DNA of 64,000 bases from Bradymonas sp963697525 (GCA_963697525.1 OY969087.1:3286001-3350000); one strand, 5' to 3'; positions 45,919-55,134 are shown, counted from the stretch's first letter. Notes: generated from the sequence alone by a model not told the origin. Program-made: numbers and translations.

Positions 45919-46004
45919 CTTCTGCTCCTCTCAATGGGGTTGGCACCGAATTGTGTGAACCAAGGCCGCTGTTCGTTGGCAAGTCCTTGTCGGTGCATAG
46001 TTAC

Positions 46005-46020
46005 TGCAAGTATCTTGCCA
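46005..46020 (-). promoter_or_regulatory. Sigma-54 promoter of the major pilin gene
   Basis: TGGCAAGATACTTGCA on the minus strand: TGGCAAG, four bases, TTGCA. Both invariant dinucleotides (GG at -24, GC at -12) are present with correct spacing. It lies about 86 bases upstream of the start codon at 45918. PilR, encoded nearby, is the natural activator. Confidence 0.85.
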
Positions 46021-46133
46021 GCCTAAGGTGAAAGCAATTTTTTTTGTTCATCGCTTCGTTGGCCCCTCTCACTGCCGTCTTGGCGGGGCAGGCGGGGGCG
46101 CTCAGTGCCGAGAACTGCCAATTTTTCGATTTG

Positions 46134-46171
46134 CGGTGACGCTGGGTGTCACCGGGTGACAAAAATTGTCA
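46134..46171 (-). other. Overlapping inverted repeats at the end of the second pilin gene
   Basis: Three interlocking inverted repeats: CGGTGAC (46134) with GTCACCG (46148); TGTCACC (46147) with GGTGACA (46155); and TGACAA (46157) with TTGTCA (46166). Only one can form at a time. Each lacks a proper T-run, so they are not an ordinary terminator. Confidence 0.55.
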
Positions 46172-46669
46172 GTCGCCCTCGTTGATGACCATCGGCTCGG
46201 GAATCCCCGTGTAGTAGAGCACCGTGGTATTCTTGCTGACGCTCGAGTTGAGGTCCTGCGACACGGCCACGGCATACCAGATGGTGTCGAATGTGGGAGA
46301 CGTGGCGGTGCAGATCGAGCAGGTCTCGTTGGGCTTGCCGGCCTCGGTCTTGATGGTGATGCCCTCGTTCTTCAGCCCCTTTTTGTCGAAGCCCAACAAC
46401 AGCTTCCATTTGGGCGAGGCCGTGGTCTCATCGTAGGTGATCGGGGAGTTGGACGTGCCCAGATAGTGGCTGTTCTGGGATTTGTACTGCTCCTGATCGT
46501 TGGAGACCTCCATGGCGTATTGCTTGAGCTTTCCGATCTTGGCTCGCTTGATGTAGCGCATGTAGGCAACGCCAGCGATGCCCGCCAGGATGCCAATGAT
46601 GGCGACGACGATCATCATCTCGACGAGGGTAAAGCCTCGCTGCGATAGTTGGCGGGTGAACCGTTTCAT
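46169..46669 (-). CDS. Type IV pilin-like protein, second copy
   Basis: A 166-residue prepilin. The leader MKRFTRQLSQRG is followed by FTLVEMMIVVAIIGILAGIA, nearly identical to the neighbour through 17 residues, then a diverged C-terminal domain with one Cys pair (ETCSICTAT) and a C-terminal Asp. The AGAGGA site precedes the ATG. It has its own sigma-54 promoter at 46751-46766. Two pilin genes in tandem suggest a major/minor pair or alternative subunits. The Cys pair being three residues apart is unusual for pilins. The assignment as minor versus alternative pilin is open. Confidence 0.85.
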   Translation of the reverse strand: MKRFTRQLSQRGFTLVEMMIVVAIIGILAGIAGVAYMRYIKRAKIGKLKQYAMEVSNDQEQYKSQNSHYLGTSNSPITYDETTASPKWKLLLGFDKKGLKNEGITIKTEAGKPNETCSICTATSPTFDTIWYAVAVSQDLNSSVSKNTTVLYYTGIPEPMVINEGD

Positions 46670-46750
46670 CAGGCAATCCTCTCACTAGGGATTTGCAACG
46701 CTCGCTGTCCGAACTGTGAAGTATCTTCGTTGAGGCCAGTATAACTGTGC

Positions 46751-46766
46751 AGCAATATCCGCGCCA
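46751..46766 (-). promoter_or_regulatory. Sigma-54 promoter of the second pilin gene
   Basis: TGGCGCGGATATTGCT on the minus strand: TGGCGCG, four bases, TTGCT, with GG and GC at the correct distance. It lies about 80 bases upstream of the start codon at 46669 and just after the PilR gene's stop. Confidence 0.85.
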
Positions 46767-46789
46767 GTGGTGATCATGGGCCACGCCGG

Positions 46790-48199
46790 TCAGTCGGCGT
46801 CGCCCATTCCGTACTTTTTGAGCCGATAGCGTAGGCTCCGAAACGTGATGCCTAGCAGCTCGGCGGCGTCTTTTTTGACGCCGTCGGTGCGCTCGAGGGC
46901 CTTGGTGATCAGCGAGCGCTCGAGCTGCTCGACCATGCCCTCGAGGTCGAGCCCCTCGGCGGGCACTTCCAGCTCGTTGGCGACCCGCGAAAACGTGTCT
47001 TCCTGCAGATTCGGGGGCAAGACGTCGACGCCAATCATGTCGCTTCGGGTCAGCGTGACCGCGCGCTCGACGATATTTTGCAGCTCGCGGATATTGCCGG
47101 GGTACGAATAATTGAGCAGCAGGCGCATCGCGTCGGAGTCGACGCCCTTGATGTCGACGCCCATCCGCGAGGCGTAGTCATCGACGAAATGCTCGATGAG
47201 CAGCTTGATGTCGCCGCCACGCGCGCGCAGAGGGGGCAGCTCGATGGGGATGACGTTGAGGCGATAGTACAGGTCCTCGCGAAAGCGCCCCGCCTCGACC
47301 TCATCACGCAGGTTCCGGTTGGTCGCCGCCAGGACGCGACACTCGACGGAAATCTCGCTGTGGCCGCCCACCGGCCGCACTTTGCGCTCCTGGAGCACCC
47401 GCAGCAATTTGACCTGGGTGTTCGGGGGCAATTCGCCGATTTCGTCCAGAAATACGGTGCCGTTTTTCGCCGCCTCAAAGAGCCCGACCTTGTCGTTGGT
47501 CGCGCCGGTAAACGCGCCTTTCTTATGTCCGAAGAGCTCGCTCTCGATGAGATTCTCGGGGATGGCGCCGCAGTTGATGGGCAACAGCGGACGATCGGCG
47601 CGCTCACTCTGGTGGTGGATGGCGCGGGCGACCAACTCCTTGCCGGTGCCCGACTCTCCGCTGATGAGGATGGTGGTCTGGCTGTTGGCGACGCGCGAGA
47701 TCATCTCGAAGACCTGCTGCATCGGCTTGGAATGGCCGATCATCTCGCCAAGTCCCTGCTGATCTTCCAGGGTGCGCTTGAGGTAGAGGTTCTCGCTGAC
47801 CAGGTCGAATTTTTCGAGGGCGCGCTCGACGACCACGCGCGCCTGGTCGACCTTGAAGGGCTTGGTGATATAGTCGTAGGCGCCTTCTTTGACCGCCGAG
47901 ATCGCCGTCTCCGGTGTCGCGAAGGCGGTCATGACCACCACCTGGCAGGCGGGGTCGATCTGTTTGACCCCGCGCAAGACATCCAGGCCCCCAATGCCGG
48001 GCATCTTTAGATCGGTGACGACCAGGCTGAACCGCTGCCCCTCTTCGAGCAACGCCAGCGCCTCCTCGCCGCGCTCGGCGACGACGACCGCGTGACCTTG
48101 CTTTTTGAGCATGATCGACAAGAACTCGCGCATGCTCCTCTCGTCGTCGACGATGAGGATGGGCCGTTCCACCGATGGTGTCGAAGTCTCGTCAATCAT
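46790..48199 (-). CDS. pilR: PilR, NtrC-family sigma-54 response regulator
   Basis: A 469-residue regulator in three parts. The receiver domain (residues 12-125) has the acidic pair DD at 18-19 and phospho-acceptor D63 in VVTDLKMPG. The sigma-54 AAA+ domain (about 150-385) has Walker A GESGTGKE (181-188), GAFTGA (228-233) for contact with sigma-54, and a Walker B FLDEIGEL. A Fis-type helix-turn-helix ends it (AAELLGITFRSLRYRLKKYG). It is encoded next to its kinase, overlapping it by four bases (ATGA). It should activate the two pilin promoters immediately downstream. Confidence 0.93.
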   Translation of the reverse strand: MIDETSTPSVERPILIVDDERSMREFLSIMLKKQGHAVVVAERGEEALALLEEGQRFSLVVTDLKMPGIGGLDVLRGVKQIDPACQVVVMTAFATPETAISAVKEGAYDYITKPFKVDQARVVVERALEKFDLVSENLYLKRTLEDQQGLGEMIGHSKPMQQVFEMISRVANSQTTILISGESGTGKELVARAIHHQSERADRPLLPINCGAIPENLIESELFGHKKGAFTGATNDKVGLFEAAKNGTVFLDEIGELPPNTQVKLLRVLQERKVRPVGGHSEISVECRVLAATNRNLRDEVEAGRFREDLYYRLNVIPIELPPLRARGGDIKLLIEHFVDDYASRMGVDIKGVDSDAMRLLLNYSYPGNIRELQNIVERAVTLTRSDMIGVDVLPPNLQEDTFSRVANELEVPAEGLDLEGMVEQLERSLITKALERTDGVKKDAAELLGITFRSLRYRLKKYGMGDAD

Positions 48200-49959
48200 G
48201 GCTCAATCATACTGCGGTTGGAGTCATCCAGCGAACTTTCTTGGTGGGGCCTCTCGTCGGGCGCTTTGGGGAGTTCGATCTCGAAGCGCGCGCCGGATAG
48301 GCGGCGGGGTTCGACCACCCGGATGCGCCCGTCGTGCTGCTCGACCAGTCGATGAATGGTCGCCAGGCCCAGCCCGGTGCCCGTCTCCTTGGTGGTGAAG
48401 AACGGCTCAAAGATGCGTTCTTGGACCTCCGGGTCGATCCCCGGGCCGTCGTCTTCGATGGCCACGCACCATCCGGTCGTCTTCTCGCTCACCGACAGAT
48501 CGATTCGGTGCGGCGACGCCTGCTCGTCCATCGCCTCGCGGGCGTTGTTGAGCAGATTCCACAGTACCTGGCGGAACGCCTCCCGGTCCACCAGGGCCGG
48601 CGCGCGGGTGACGTCCTCCTCGGTCTGGAGCTCGACGACCGTGTGGGCGTCGACGTGGCGGTTGCGGAACAATTCGAGGACCTCGCCGATCAATTCCAAC
48701 AGGTCGGCGGACGAGATATCCAGCGGGCGCGGCCGGCTATACTCCAGAAAGCTGGTCAGCAGCTTGTCCAGCCGCTCGACCTCCCGCACGATGATGCGCA
48801 TGAGCATGGCGTCGTCGTTGCTCAGATCGGCCAGCGACCCGAGCATCTCGACCGACCCGCTGATCGACGCCAGCGGATTGCGGATCTCGTGCGCCATGGC
48901 CGCCGCCAACTCGCCGATCGCCGCGAGCCGCTCGGAGAGCTTCTTTTCGCGCTCGAGCCGCTTGACCAGGCTCAGATCCTGGAAGATGACGATGCGTCCG
49001 GCAGCCTCCCCGCGCGAATCTCGCAGCACCGAGACCGAGAATCCCAAATACACCGTTTGCCCGTCGGGCCGCGTGTAACTGCTCTCCAGCCGGGGATCGT
49101 CGGGTTTGGACGGCGGGCTATCGTCGGCGTCGAGCGCGCGAAGCGTGGTGCGCGACTGCGCCAGGCGCGCGGCTAACTCGGGAAACACTTCGGCGAGAGG
49201 GCGCCCGTAGACCTCCTCGGCCCGGCGCGCCGTGATCGTCTCGGCGGCGTGATTGAAAAAGATGATCAGCCCGTCGGCGTTGACGGTCAAAAGCCCGCTG
49301 TTCAGGCTCGCCAGGATATTGGCGTTGAGCGCCCGAAGTTCCTGGATGCTCGACTGTTGGCGCTCCAACTCGCCGGTGACCTCGCCGAGCCGCTGGGCGA
49401 GGTAGCCGGCGAGGACGGCGACCAGGAAGGCGGCCGCCGAGTTGATGCCCACCTCGTAGATGGTTTCGCCGACCGAACGCTGCGCTCGAAGCGCCTCCAG
49501 CGCGGGCACGTCGAGGACGTGCCAGGCCACCAGAGACAGAAACACGAACACGGCCGAGGTCGCCCCCGCTGCCAGTCGCGCGCCGCGGTGCCCGGTGACG
49601 ATCGCCGCGTTGATGATGTTCAGGTAGAACAGGAACACGAACAGGCTGTCCAAACCGCCCGTCGCAAACACCAGGACGGCGGTGATCAGCATGTCCGCGG
49701 CGACTTGCAGCTGGGCGAGCAGCCCCAGGTTGCTCATGCGCCGCAGGCCGATTGCATACAGGATCGTCAGCAGGTAGGTGCCCACGATCAGCGACAGCAA
49801 CGTCAGGTTCTTGGGGTTCGACAGGCTGGACAGCGCGCGCACGTCGATGGCGATCGCGCTGCCGAGCAGCAGCGTGACGATGACGACTCGAAAGGCCATT
49901 ATGCCTTCGAGTCGCTCGCGCAGGGGGATCTGGTGGCTTTCCAAGGACGCGGTGGTCAT
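48196..49959 (-). CDS. pilS: PilS, membrane sensor histidine kinase
   Basis: A 587-residue kinase. About six membrane helices (residues 20-190, with ATGGLDSLFVFLFYLNIINAA) are typical of PilS, which senses pilin in the membrane. A PAS-like domain (about 205-340, LNSGLLTVNADGLIIFFNHAA) follows. The H-box is AHEIRNPLASISG (H357), and the ATPase end has N (LWNLLNNAREAM), G1 (EDDGPGIDP), F (IFEPFFTTKETGTG) and G2 (GLGLATIHRLVEQHDG). The ATG at 49959 is chosen over a GTG six bases upstream. It phosphorylates PilR, whose gene overlaps its stop codon. Confidence 0.92.
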   Translation of the reverse strand: MTTASLESHQIPLRERLEGIMAFRVVIVTLLLGSAIAIDVRALSSLSNPKNLTLLSLIVGTYLLTILYAIGLRRMSNLGLLAQLQVAADMLITAVLVFATGGLDSLFVFLFYLNIINAAIVTGHRGARLAAGATSAVFVFLSLVAWHVLDVPALEALRAQRSVGETIYEVGINSAAAFLVAVLAGYLAQRLGEVTGELERQQSSIQELRALNANILASLNSGLLTVNADGLIIFFNHAAETITARRAEEVYGRPLAEVFPELAARLAQSRTTLRALDADDSPPSKPDDPRLESSYTRPDGQTVYLGFSVSVLRDSRGEAAGRIVIFQDLSLVKRLEREKKLSERLAAIGELAAAMAHEIRNPLASISGSVEMLGSLADLSNDDAMLMRIIVREVERLDKLLTSFLEYSRPRPLDISSADLLELIGEVLELFRNRHVDAHTVVELQTEEDVTRAPALVDREAFRQVLWNLLNNAREAMDEQASPHRIDLSVSEKTTGWCVAIEDDGPGIDPEVQERIFEPFFTTKETGTGLGLATIHRLVEQHDGRIRVVEPRRLSGARFEIELPKAPDERPHQESSLDDSNRSMIEP

Positions 49960-50005
49960 GAGCACTCACCGGCCTTAAACGCCGACCGGTGAAGGTGACG
50001 CTCGA

Positions 50006-51217
50006 TCATGCTCCCTTGATGTGGTCCGCCATGGTGAAGATGGGCAGATACATCGCGATGAGCAGGCCACCGATGATGATGCCGAGAAACACCATCATCA
50101 TCGGCTCGAGCATGGACGTGAGGTTGTCGACGGCGACGTCGACTTCGTCTTCGTAGAAGTCGGCGATTTTGGTGAGCATGGTATCGAGCGCACCGGTGGA
50201 TTCACCGACACCGATCATCTGGACGACCATGGAGGGGAAGACGCCCGTCTCCATCAACGGGTCGACCATATTTTGACCCTCGCTGATGCGCTCGCGCACG
50301 TACATGATCGCCTTGCGGATGGTCATGTTGCCGGAGGTATTCGCCACGATCTCGAGGCTGTCGACGATGGGCACACCCGACGAGACCATCGTGCCCAGGG
50401 TGCGCGTAAACCGCGCGACCGCGGTTTTACGCACCAGCGGACCGAACAGCGGGACCTTGAGGATGACATCGTCGATGATGGCGCGGGTCGGCTCGTATTT
50501 GAGCAAAAAGGCGATGCCCGACACCACCACGATCAGCCCGGCGATGATGAACAAAAAGTTGTGCTGGGTGAATTTGGATAGGTCGATGACGAATTGGGTG
50601 GGCCCGGGTAGCGAGCCACCGCCCATGTCCCGGAACATCGCCTGGAATGTCGGGATGACCTTGTAGAGCAAGATGATCACGACGACCACCGCGATGCCCA
50701 TGACGATCGTGGGATAGGAAAACGCCGATCGAATCTTGCGGCGCAACACCGCCGCCTTCTCGATCTGGACGGCCAGCCGGTTCATGATCGTGTCCAGAAT
50801 ACCGGCGATCTCACCGGCCTCGATCAGGCTGGTGTACAGGCTGTCGAACGCCCCGGGGTGTTTGCGCATGGCGTCGGCCAGCGTCGAGCCGGCCTCGATG
50901 TCGCTGCGCACCTTGTCGATGATCTTTTTGAACTTCGCGTGCGGCTCGGCGCCGCCGAGCAATTCCAGACACTGCACCAGGGGAAGGCCGGCGTCGATCA
51001 TCGTGGCGAACTGGCGCGTAAAGACGACCAGGCTTTTGATGGGCACGCGCCCACTGCCCACGCTGATGCTTTTGGAGCCGGACTTCTTTTTGACCCTGGA
51101 CGGATTGATGTCCTGGCGGCGCAGGCGGTCCTGAACCTCTTCGGCGGTGGTGGCCTTCATCTCGCCGGACTTTTCCTCTCCAGCGGGGGTGGTTCCTTTC
51201 CAGACGAAAACGGGCAT
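50006..51217 (-). CDS. pilC: PilC, inner-membrane platform protein of the type IV pilus
   Basis: A 403-residue GspF/PilC protein. Two homologous cytoplasmic domains are each followed by membrane helices. The first domain has FTRQFATMIDAGLPLVQCLELL, and the second repeats the pattern as FTRTLGTMVSSGVPIVDSLEIV. The N-terminal segment FVWKGTTPAGEEKSGEM and the ending with LEPMMMVFLGIIIGGLLIAMYLP are typical. It connects the PilB and PilT motors with the pilus base. The order pilB-pilT-pilC is the standard one, and PilS follows 46 bases later. Confidence 0.95.
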   Translation of the reverse strand: MPVFVWKGTTPAGEEKSGEMKATTAEEVQDRLRRQDINPSRVKKKSGSKSISVGSGRVPIKSLVVFTRQFATMIDAGLPLVQCLELLGGAEPHAKFKKIIDKVRSDIEAGSTLADAMRKHPGAFDSLYTSLIEAGEIAGILDTIMNRLAVQIEKAAVLRRKIRSAFSYPTIVMGIAVVVVIILLYKVIPTFQAMFRDMGGGSLPGPTQFVIDLSKFTQHNFLFIIAGLIVVVSGIAFLLKYEPTRAIIDDVILKVPLFGPLVRKTAVARFTRTLGTMVSSGVPIVDSLEIVANTSGNMTIRKAIMYVRERISEGQNMVDPLMETGVFPSMVVQMIGVGESTGALDTMLTKIADFYEDEVDVAVDNLTSMLEPMMMVFLGIIIGGLLIAMYLPIFTMADHIKGA

Positions 51218-51297
51218 GGCTCAATCCTGAAAATAAGTGTCGCCGGCGCTGCGCCTTAGTTCAACATGGGGCGGGGCGCCTGTCAAAAAAGCAGCGC

Positions 51298-52431
51298 TCA
51301 GGTGTAGCGAATCTTGGAGTTGCGCCCGCCGCGCGAACTCTTCGTTTGGCGACGCGTTTGCGCCCCGCCACCCTCGTCAATCATGGTGCGCAGCTCGTCC
51401 GGATCGGTGCTGCGGTTGAGGGCGTCTTGCAGGGTCACCTGGTTGTTGCGGTACAACTTGTACAGCGACTGGTTCATGGTCTGCATAAAGCTCTTGGACT
51501 GGCCGACCTGCATGGAGCTGTAGATCTGGTGGACCTTGTCCTCGCGAATCAGGTTGCGAATCGCCGGCGTGGGAATCATCACCTCGACGCTGAGCACCCG
51601 TCCGTTGCCCGAGGCGTGGGGGATGAGCTGCTGGCTGACGACGCCCTCGAGCACGAACGAAAGCTGGGCGCGCACCTGGGCCTGCTGGTGGGGCGGAAAC
51701 ACGTCGATGATGCGGTTGATCGTCTGCACACACCCGTTGGTGTGCAGGGTGGCAAAGGCCAGGTGGCCGGTCTCACTGATCGACAGCGCCGCCTCGATGG
51801 TCTCCAGGTCGCGCATCTCACCGATGAGCACCACGTCCGGGTCCTGACGCAGCACGTAGCGCAGGGCGGTCTTAAACCCGTTGGTGTCCGCGCCCACCTC
51901 GCGCTGGTTGACGATGCAGTTTTTGTGGGGGTGCAGGTACTCGATGGGGTCTTCGATGGTCAGGATGTGCAGGCGCTTCTCCTCGTTGATCTTGTTGATC
52001 ATCGAGGCCAGGGTGGTCGACTTGCCCGAGCCCGTCGGCCCGGTCACCAGCACCAGTCCGCGCGGCTTGTCGGCCAGCGCGCCCACCACCGCGGGTAGTC
52101 CCAGATCTTTGAAGCCCAAAATCTCGAACGGAATCTTGCGGAACACGCCGGCGACCGCGCCGCGCTGCATGAAGATATTGCCGCGAAACCGGCTCAGCCC
52201 CTTGACGCCAAAGGACAGGTCGAGCTCGCTGTCAGTCTCGAATTTCTGCTTCTGGCTGTCGGTCAGCACGCTGTAGCACAACTGACGGGTCTCCTGCGGG
52301 GCCAGCTTCTTGGTCTTCAGCGGGACCAAGGTGCCGTCGATGCGCAATTGAGGCGGCGAACCCACGGTCACGTGCAGGTCGCTGGCTCCCTTGTCGACCA
52401 TGATTTTCAACAACTGATGCAGATTAGCCAT
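51298..52431 (-). CDS. pilT: PilT, pilus retraction ATPase
   Basis: A 377-residue hexameric ATPase. N-terminal ASDLHVTVGSPPQLRIDG; Walker A GPTGSGKS (131-138); the Asp box ILTIEDPIEYLH; Walker B VVLIGEMRDLETIEAAL; and the His box HLAFATLHTN. The motif AIRNLIREDKVHQI, close to the PilT AIRNLIRE retraction motif, is intact, supporting a retraction role and twitching motility. The length is the usual one of about 345-380. The gene is 86 bases downstream of pilB. Confidence 0.95.
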   Translation of the reverse strand: MANLHQLLKIMVDKGASDLHVTVGSPPQLRIDGTLVPLKTKKLAPQETRQLCYSVLTDSQKQKFETDSELDLSFGVKGLSRFRGNIFMQRGAVAGVFRKIPFEILGFKDLGLPAVVGALADKPRGLVLVTGPTGSGKSTTLASMINKINEEKRLHILTIEDPIEYLHPHKNCIVNQREVGADTNGFKTALRYVLRQDPDVVLIGEMRDLETIEAALSISETGHLAFATLHTNGCVQTINRIIDVFPPHQQAQVRAQLSFVLEGVVSQQLIPHASGNGRVLSVEVMIPTPAIRNLIREDKVHQIYSSMQVGQSKSFMQTMNQSLYKLYRNNQVTLQDALNRSTDPDELRTMIDEGGGAQTRRQTKSSRGGRNSKIRYT

Positions 52432-52517
52432 GGAGCTGTGCCGTTAGCGTTGAGTCAGTGCGGAAGTAAGGCCCCCGCGGAATCCGTGGACGCGACGCGG
52501 CCGGTGGCCGACGTCGA

Positions 52518-54239
52518 TCAACCGTCCGGAGCGGTGTTGCGGACCACCTCCTCGGGAGTGGTCACGCCCTGGAACATCTTCTTGATCCCCGCCATGCGCA
52601 GGGTATCCATGCCCATCCGAACGGCTTCGGCCTTGAGCTCGGCCGTCGAATAGCCCTGCAGGATGTATTCTTTGAGCTCGTCGTTGCACCGCAGGACCTC
52701 ATACAGCGCCACGCGGCCCTTGTAGCCGCTGTCACCGCAGGTCGCACAGCCGCGCCCGTGGTAGATGGGCTCGCCGATGCGATCCTCGGGGACCTGCATG
52801 TCCAAGAGCGTCTCTCGGGGCACGTCCATCGGCTCTTTGCAATCCTGACAGATGCGCCGCGCCAGGCGCTGGGCGACGATGACGTTGAGCGCCGAGGTGA
52901 CCAGGAAGGGCTCGATGCCCATGTTCAGCAGACGGTTGATCGTGCTGGGGGCGTCGTTGGTGTGCAGCGTGCTGAGGACCATGTGACCGGTCAGCGCGGC
53001 CTTGATCGAGATCTCGGCGGTTTCGAAGTCGCGAATCTCGCCGACCATGACGATGTCGGGGTCCTGACGCAGAAACGAGCGCAGGGCGGCGGCGAAGTTC
53101 AGCCCGATGGACTCCTGCATCTGGCACTGGTTGATGCCCTGCAGGTTGAACTCGACCGGGTCCTCGGCCGTCGAGATATTCTCGGTGACCTGGTTCAGCT
53201 CGCTCAGCGCCGAGTACAGGGTGGTGGTCTTACCCGAGCCGGTCGGCCCGGTGACCAGGCACATCCCGTAGGGCTGGTGGATGGCGGTCTTGAACCACGA
53301 CAACGGCACGCCCTCGAAGCCCAGCTTGGTCATGTCCAACTGCAGGTTGGACTTGTCCAGCAGGCGCAAGACGATCTTCTCGCCGAACAGCGTCGGCAGG
53401 ACGCTGACGCGGAAGTCCATCTCCCGGTTGCGCCCCATGCGCAGCTTGATACGCCCGTCCTGGGGCAGCCGGCGCTCGGCGATGTCCAGGTTGCTCATGA
53501 TCTTGAGGCGCGAGGTGATCGCGTTTTTGAGCTTGGGCGGCGGGCGCATGACCTCTTCGAGGACGCCGTCGACGCGGAAGCGCACCCGAAAGTCCTTCTC
53601 GTACGGCTCGACATGGATGTCGGAGGCGCCGCGTTTGATGGCGTCGACCAACACCAGGTTGACCAGCCGGATGACCGGGGCGTCCTCGGAAGCCTGGGCC
53701 AGGTCATTGACGTCGACGGCGCCGTCGTCGTCGTCGACATAGTCGACATCGTCGATGTCGAGATCGCCCAGGATCTCATCGTAGTCGTATTCGATGTCGT
53801 TTTTGACACCGTAATACTCATTGATGGCGTCTTCGATGGCCGATTCGCTGGCGACTACAACCTCGATGTTGTAGCCGGTCATGAATTTCAGGTCATCGAT
53901 CGCGTAAATATTGGACGGATCGGCCATCGCCACCACGAGGGTGGCCCCGGAGCGGTTGACCGGCATGCACTGGTGGCGCTCGGCGACCTCGCGCGGGATC
54001 AACTGTACGATATTTTCGGGGATGTCGATCTGCGCCAGGCTGACCGAGGGCACGCCGTAGTGCTTGCTCAGAAACGAGGTGAGATCGCCTTCCTCGACGT
54101 AGCCCAACCGGGTCAACTCGTAGCCTAGCCGGCTGCCCTCGCGTTGAGAGCGTTGCTGGGCCTTTCGGAGTTGGTCGGGAGAGATGACCTTCTCCCGCAG
54201 GAGAAGTTCGCCGAGACGGTCCTTGGAGTCGTTCGACAT
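52518..54239 (-). CDS. pilB: PilB, pilus extension ATPase
   Basis: A 573-residue GspE-family ATPase. The N-terminal MshEN-type domain (about 1-150; RLGELLLREKVISPDQL, LPxxxAxRH-like region) is followed by an acidic linker (DYDEILGDLDIDDVDYVDDD). The ATPase has GASDIHVEPYE, Walker A GPTGSGKT (331-338), Asp box TAEDPVEFNLQGINQ, Walker B IVMVGEIRDFET and His box HMVLSTLHTNDA. The zinc-binding Cys set CQDCK and CATCGDSGYKGR is present. The unusually acidic linker is a local feature. It drives pilus extension. Confidence 0.95.
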   Translation of the reverse strand: MSNDSKDRLGELLLREKVISPDQLRKAQQRSQREGSRLGYELTRLGYVEEGDLTSFLSKHYGVPSVSLAQIDIPENIVQLIPREVAERHQCMPVNRSGATLVVAMADPSNIYAIDDLKFMTGYNIEVVVASESAIEDAINEYYGVKNDIEYDYDEILGDLDIDDVDYVDDDDGAVDVNDLAQASEDAPVIRLVNLVLVDAIKRGASDIHVEPYEKDFRVRFRVDGVLEEVMRPPPKLKNAITSRLKIMSNLDIAERRLPQDGRIKLRMGRNREMDFRVSVLPTLFGEKIVLRLLDKSNLQLDMTKLGFEGVPLSWFKTAIHQPYGMCLVTGPTGSGKTTTLYSALSELNQVTENISTAEDPVEFNLQGINQCQMQESIGLNFAAALRSFLRQDPDIVMVGEIRDFETAEISIKAALTGHMVLSTLHTNDAPSTINRLLNMGIEPFLVTSALNVIVAQRLARRICQDCKEPMDVPRETLLDMQVPEDRIGEPIYHGRGCATCGDSGYKGRVALYEVLRCNDELKEYILQGYSTAELKAEAVRMGMDTLRMAGIKKMFQGVTTPEEVVRNTAPDG

Positions 54240-54457
54240 ATGGTCGTTGCCGTTTACGGGCTGGAATGAGGCTGAAACTACAACTTCGCGTGCCGTTGGC
54301 CCGACGGCACCCAGGGCCCGCAGTTGGTCCGGGGCATTGCGGCCAAACTCGCTCAGGTTGTTGGCTGAAGCCGTTTACTGTCGTCGACACTATCAGCCAA
54401 ACCCCGGGTATGTCAATTTGCAGGGGGGCGATCTGCGCAGGTTCAGCGCCGCTCGGC

Positions 54458-54877
54458 TTACCGACCGCGCGGGTGTTGCTGACCCTGGTTCTTTTGTTGG
54501 TGGGCGCCCTTGGACGGGGCCACGCAGACCTCGTCGGCACCACACTCGAGCCGAAAGCTGATCGTATCGAGGATATTGCCGCCACAGGCCTTGGCGACCG
54601 CGCGGCGCTTGCATTCATCGAAACGCTTGGCGTCGATGCGCCCGTCGCTGCACTGGTCGGCCGGCCACAGATCGTTGTAGGTGCTGCGCACCTGGGTGAC
54701 GCAGTCGTCGGTGTCGGCAAATTGGGCGTTGGCCCCGCCGATGGCGCCGCATTTTTTCATCTGGGAGCAGACCGCGTCGGCGATATTATCGCGATAATCC
54801 GCGCGGGTCTTGTGGCAGCCGACCAGGCCCCAGCCGGCGAGCAGGGCGAATGGGACCAATAGGGTAGCTCGTGTCAT
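54458..54877 (-). CDS. Small Cys-rich lipoprotein
   Basis: A 139-residue lipoprotein. The signal peptide TLLVPFALLAGWGLVG ends at Cys 18. The mature part has eight or so Cys (VCSQMKKCGAIGG, DDCVTQV, DQCSD, DECKRRAV, ACGGNI, LECGADEVC), probably forming disulfides; this spacing is common among small envelope proteins of Myxococcota-like bacteria. Function unknown. The ATG at 54877 is the first Met before the signal peptide; upstream in-frame codons would add a Cys/Pro-rich leader. Its distance from pilB, more than 200 bases, and its own signal suggest an independent gene. Confidence 0.7.
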   Translation of the reverse strand: MTRATLLVPFALLAGWGLVGCHKTRADYRDNIADAVCSQMKKCGAIGGANAQFADTDDCVTQVRSTYNDLWPADQCSDGRIDAKRFDECKRRAVAKACGGNILDTISFRLECGADEVCVAPSKGAHQQKNQGQQHPRGR

Positions 54878-55023
54878 GGATCGTCTCGTGGATGGAACTC
54901 TTGGCACTGCGCACGGTGTGGCCGCCCCCGAATCGACCACCGGTGCTTACCTGTTCTAACGTAGGAGTTCCGCATCGCCAATCAACGGCGTGTCTCGAGG
55001 CGACGGCGCCCAGAAGTTGCAGA

Positions 55024-55058
55024 CATAAAAAAACCGCCAGCAGAATCTGCTGGCGGTT
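55024..55058 (-). terminator. Rho-independent terminator of the tRNA pair
   Basis: Stem AACCGCCAGCAG and its complement (55032-55043 with 55047-55058), three-base loop, followed on the minus strand by a run of eight T. It lies directly after the 3' end of the first tRNA. Confidence 0.87.
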
Positions 55059-55060
55059 AG

Positions 55061-55134
55061 TAGCGGGGGCAGGATTCGAACCTGCGGCCTTCGGGTTATG
55101 AGCCCGACGAGCTACCTGGCTGCTCCACCCCGCA
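55061..55134 (-). tRNA. Initiator tRNA-Met (CAT), copy 1
   Basis: A 74-base tRNA on the minus strand with anticodon CAT in the loop CTCATAA. Three G-C pairs in the anticodon stem (GGG/CCC) and a mismatch at position 1:72 (T and T) mark it as an initiator tRNA. The T arm GCAGGTTCGAATCCTGC and the D arm GCAGCCAGGTAGC match the fMet pattern. The 3' CCA is not encoded. Confidence 0.9.

Noticed and set aside
52758..54128. Plus-strand open frame of 456 codons
   Set aside because: Shadow of pilB, whose motifs are complete on the minus strand.
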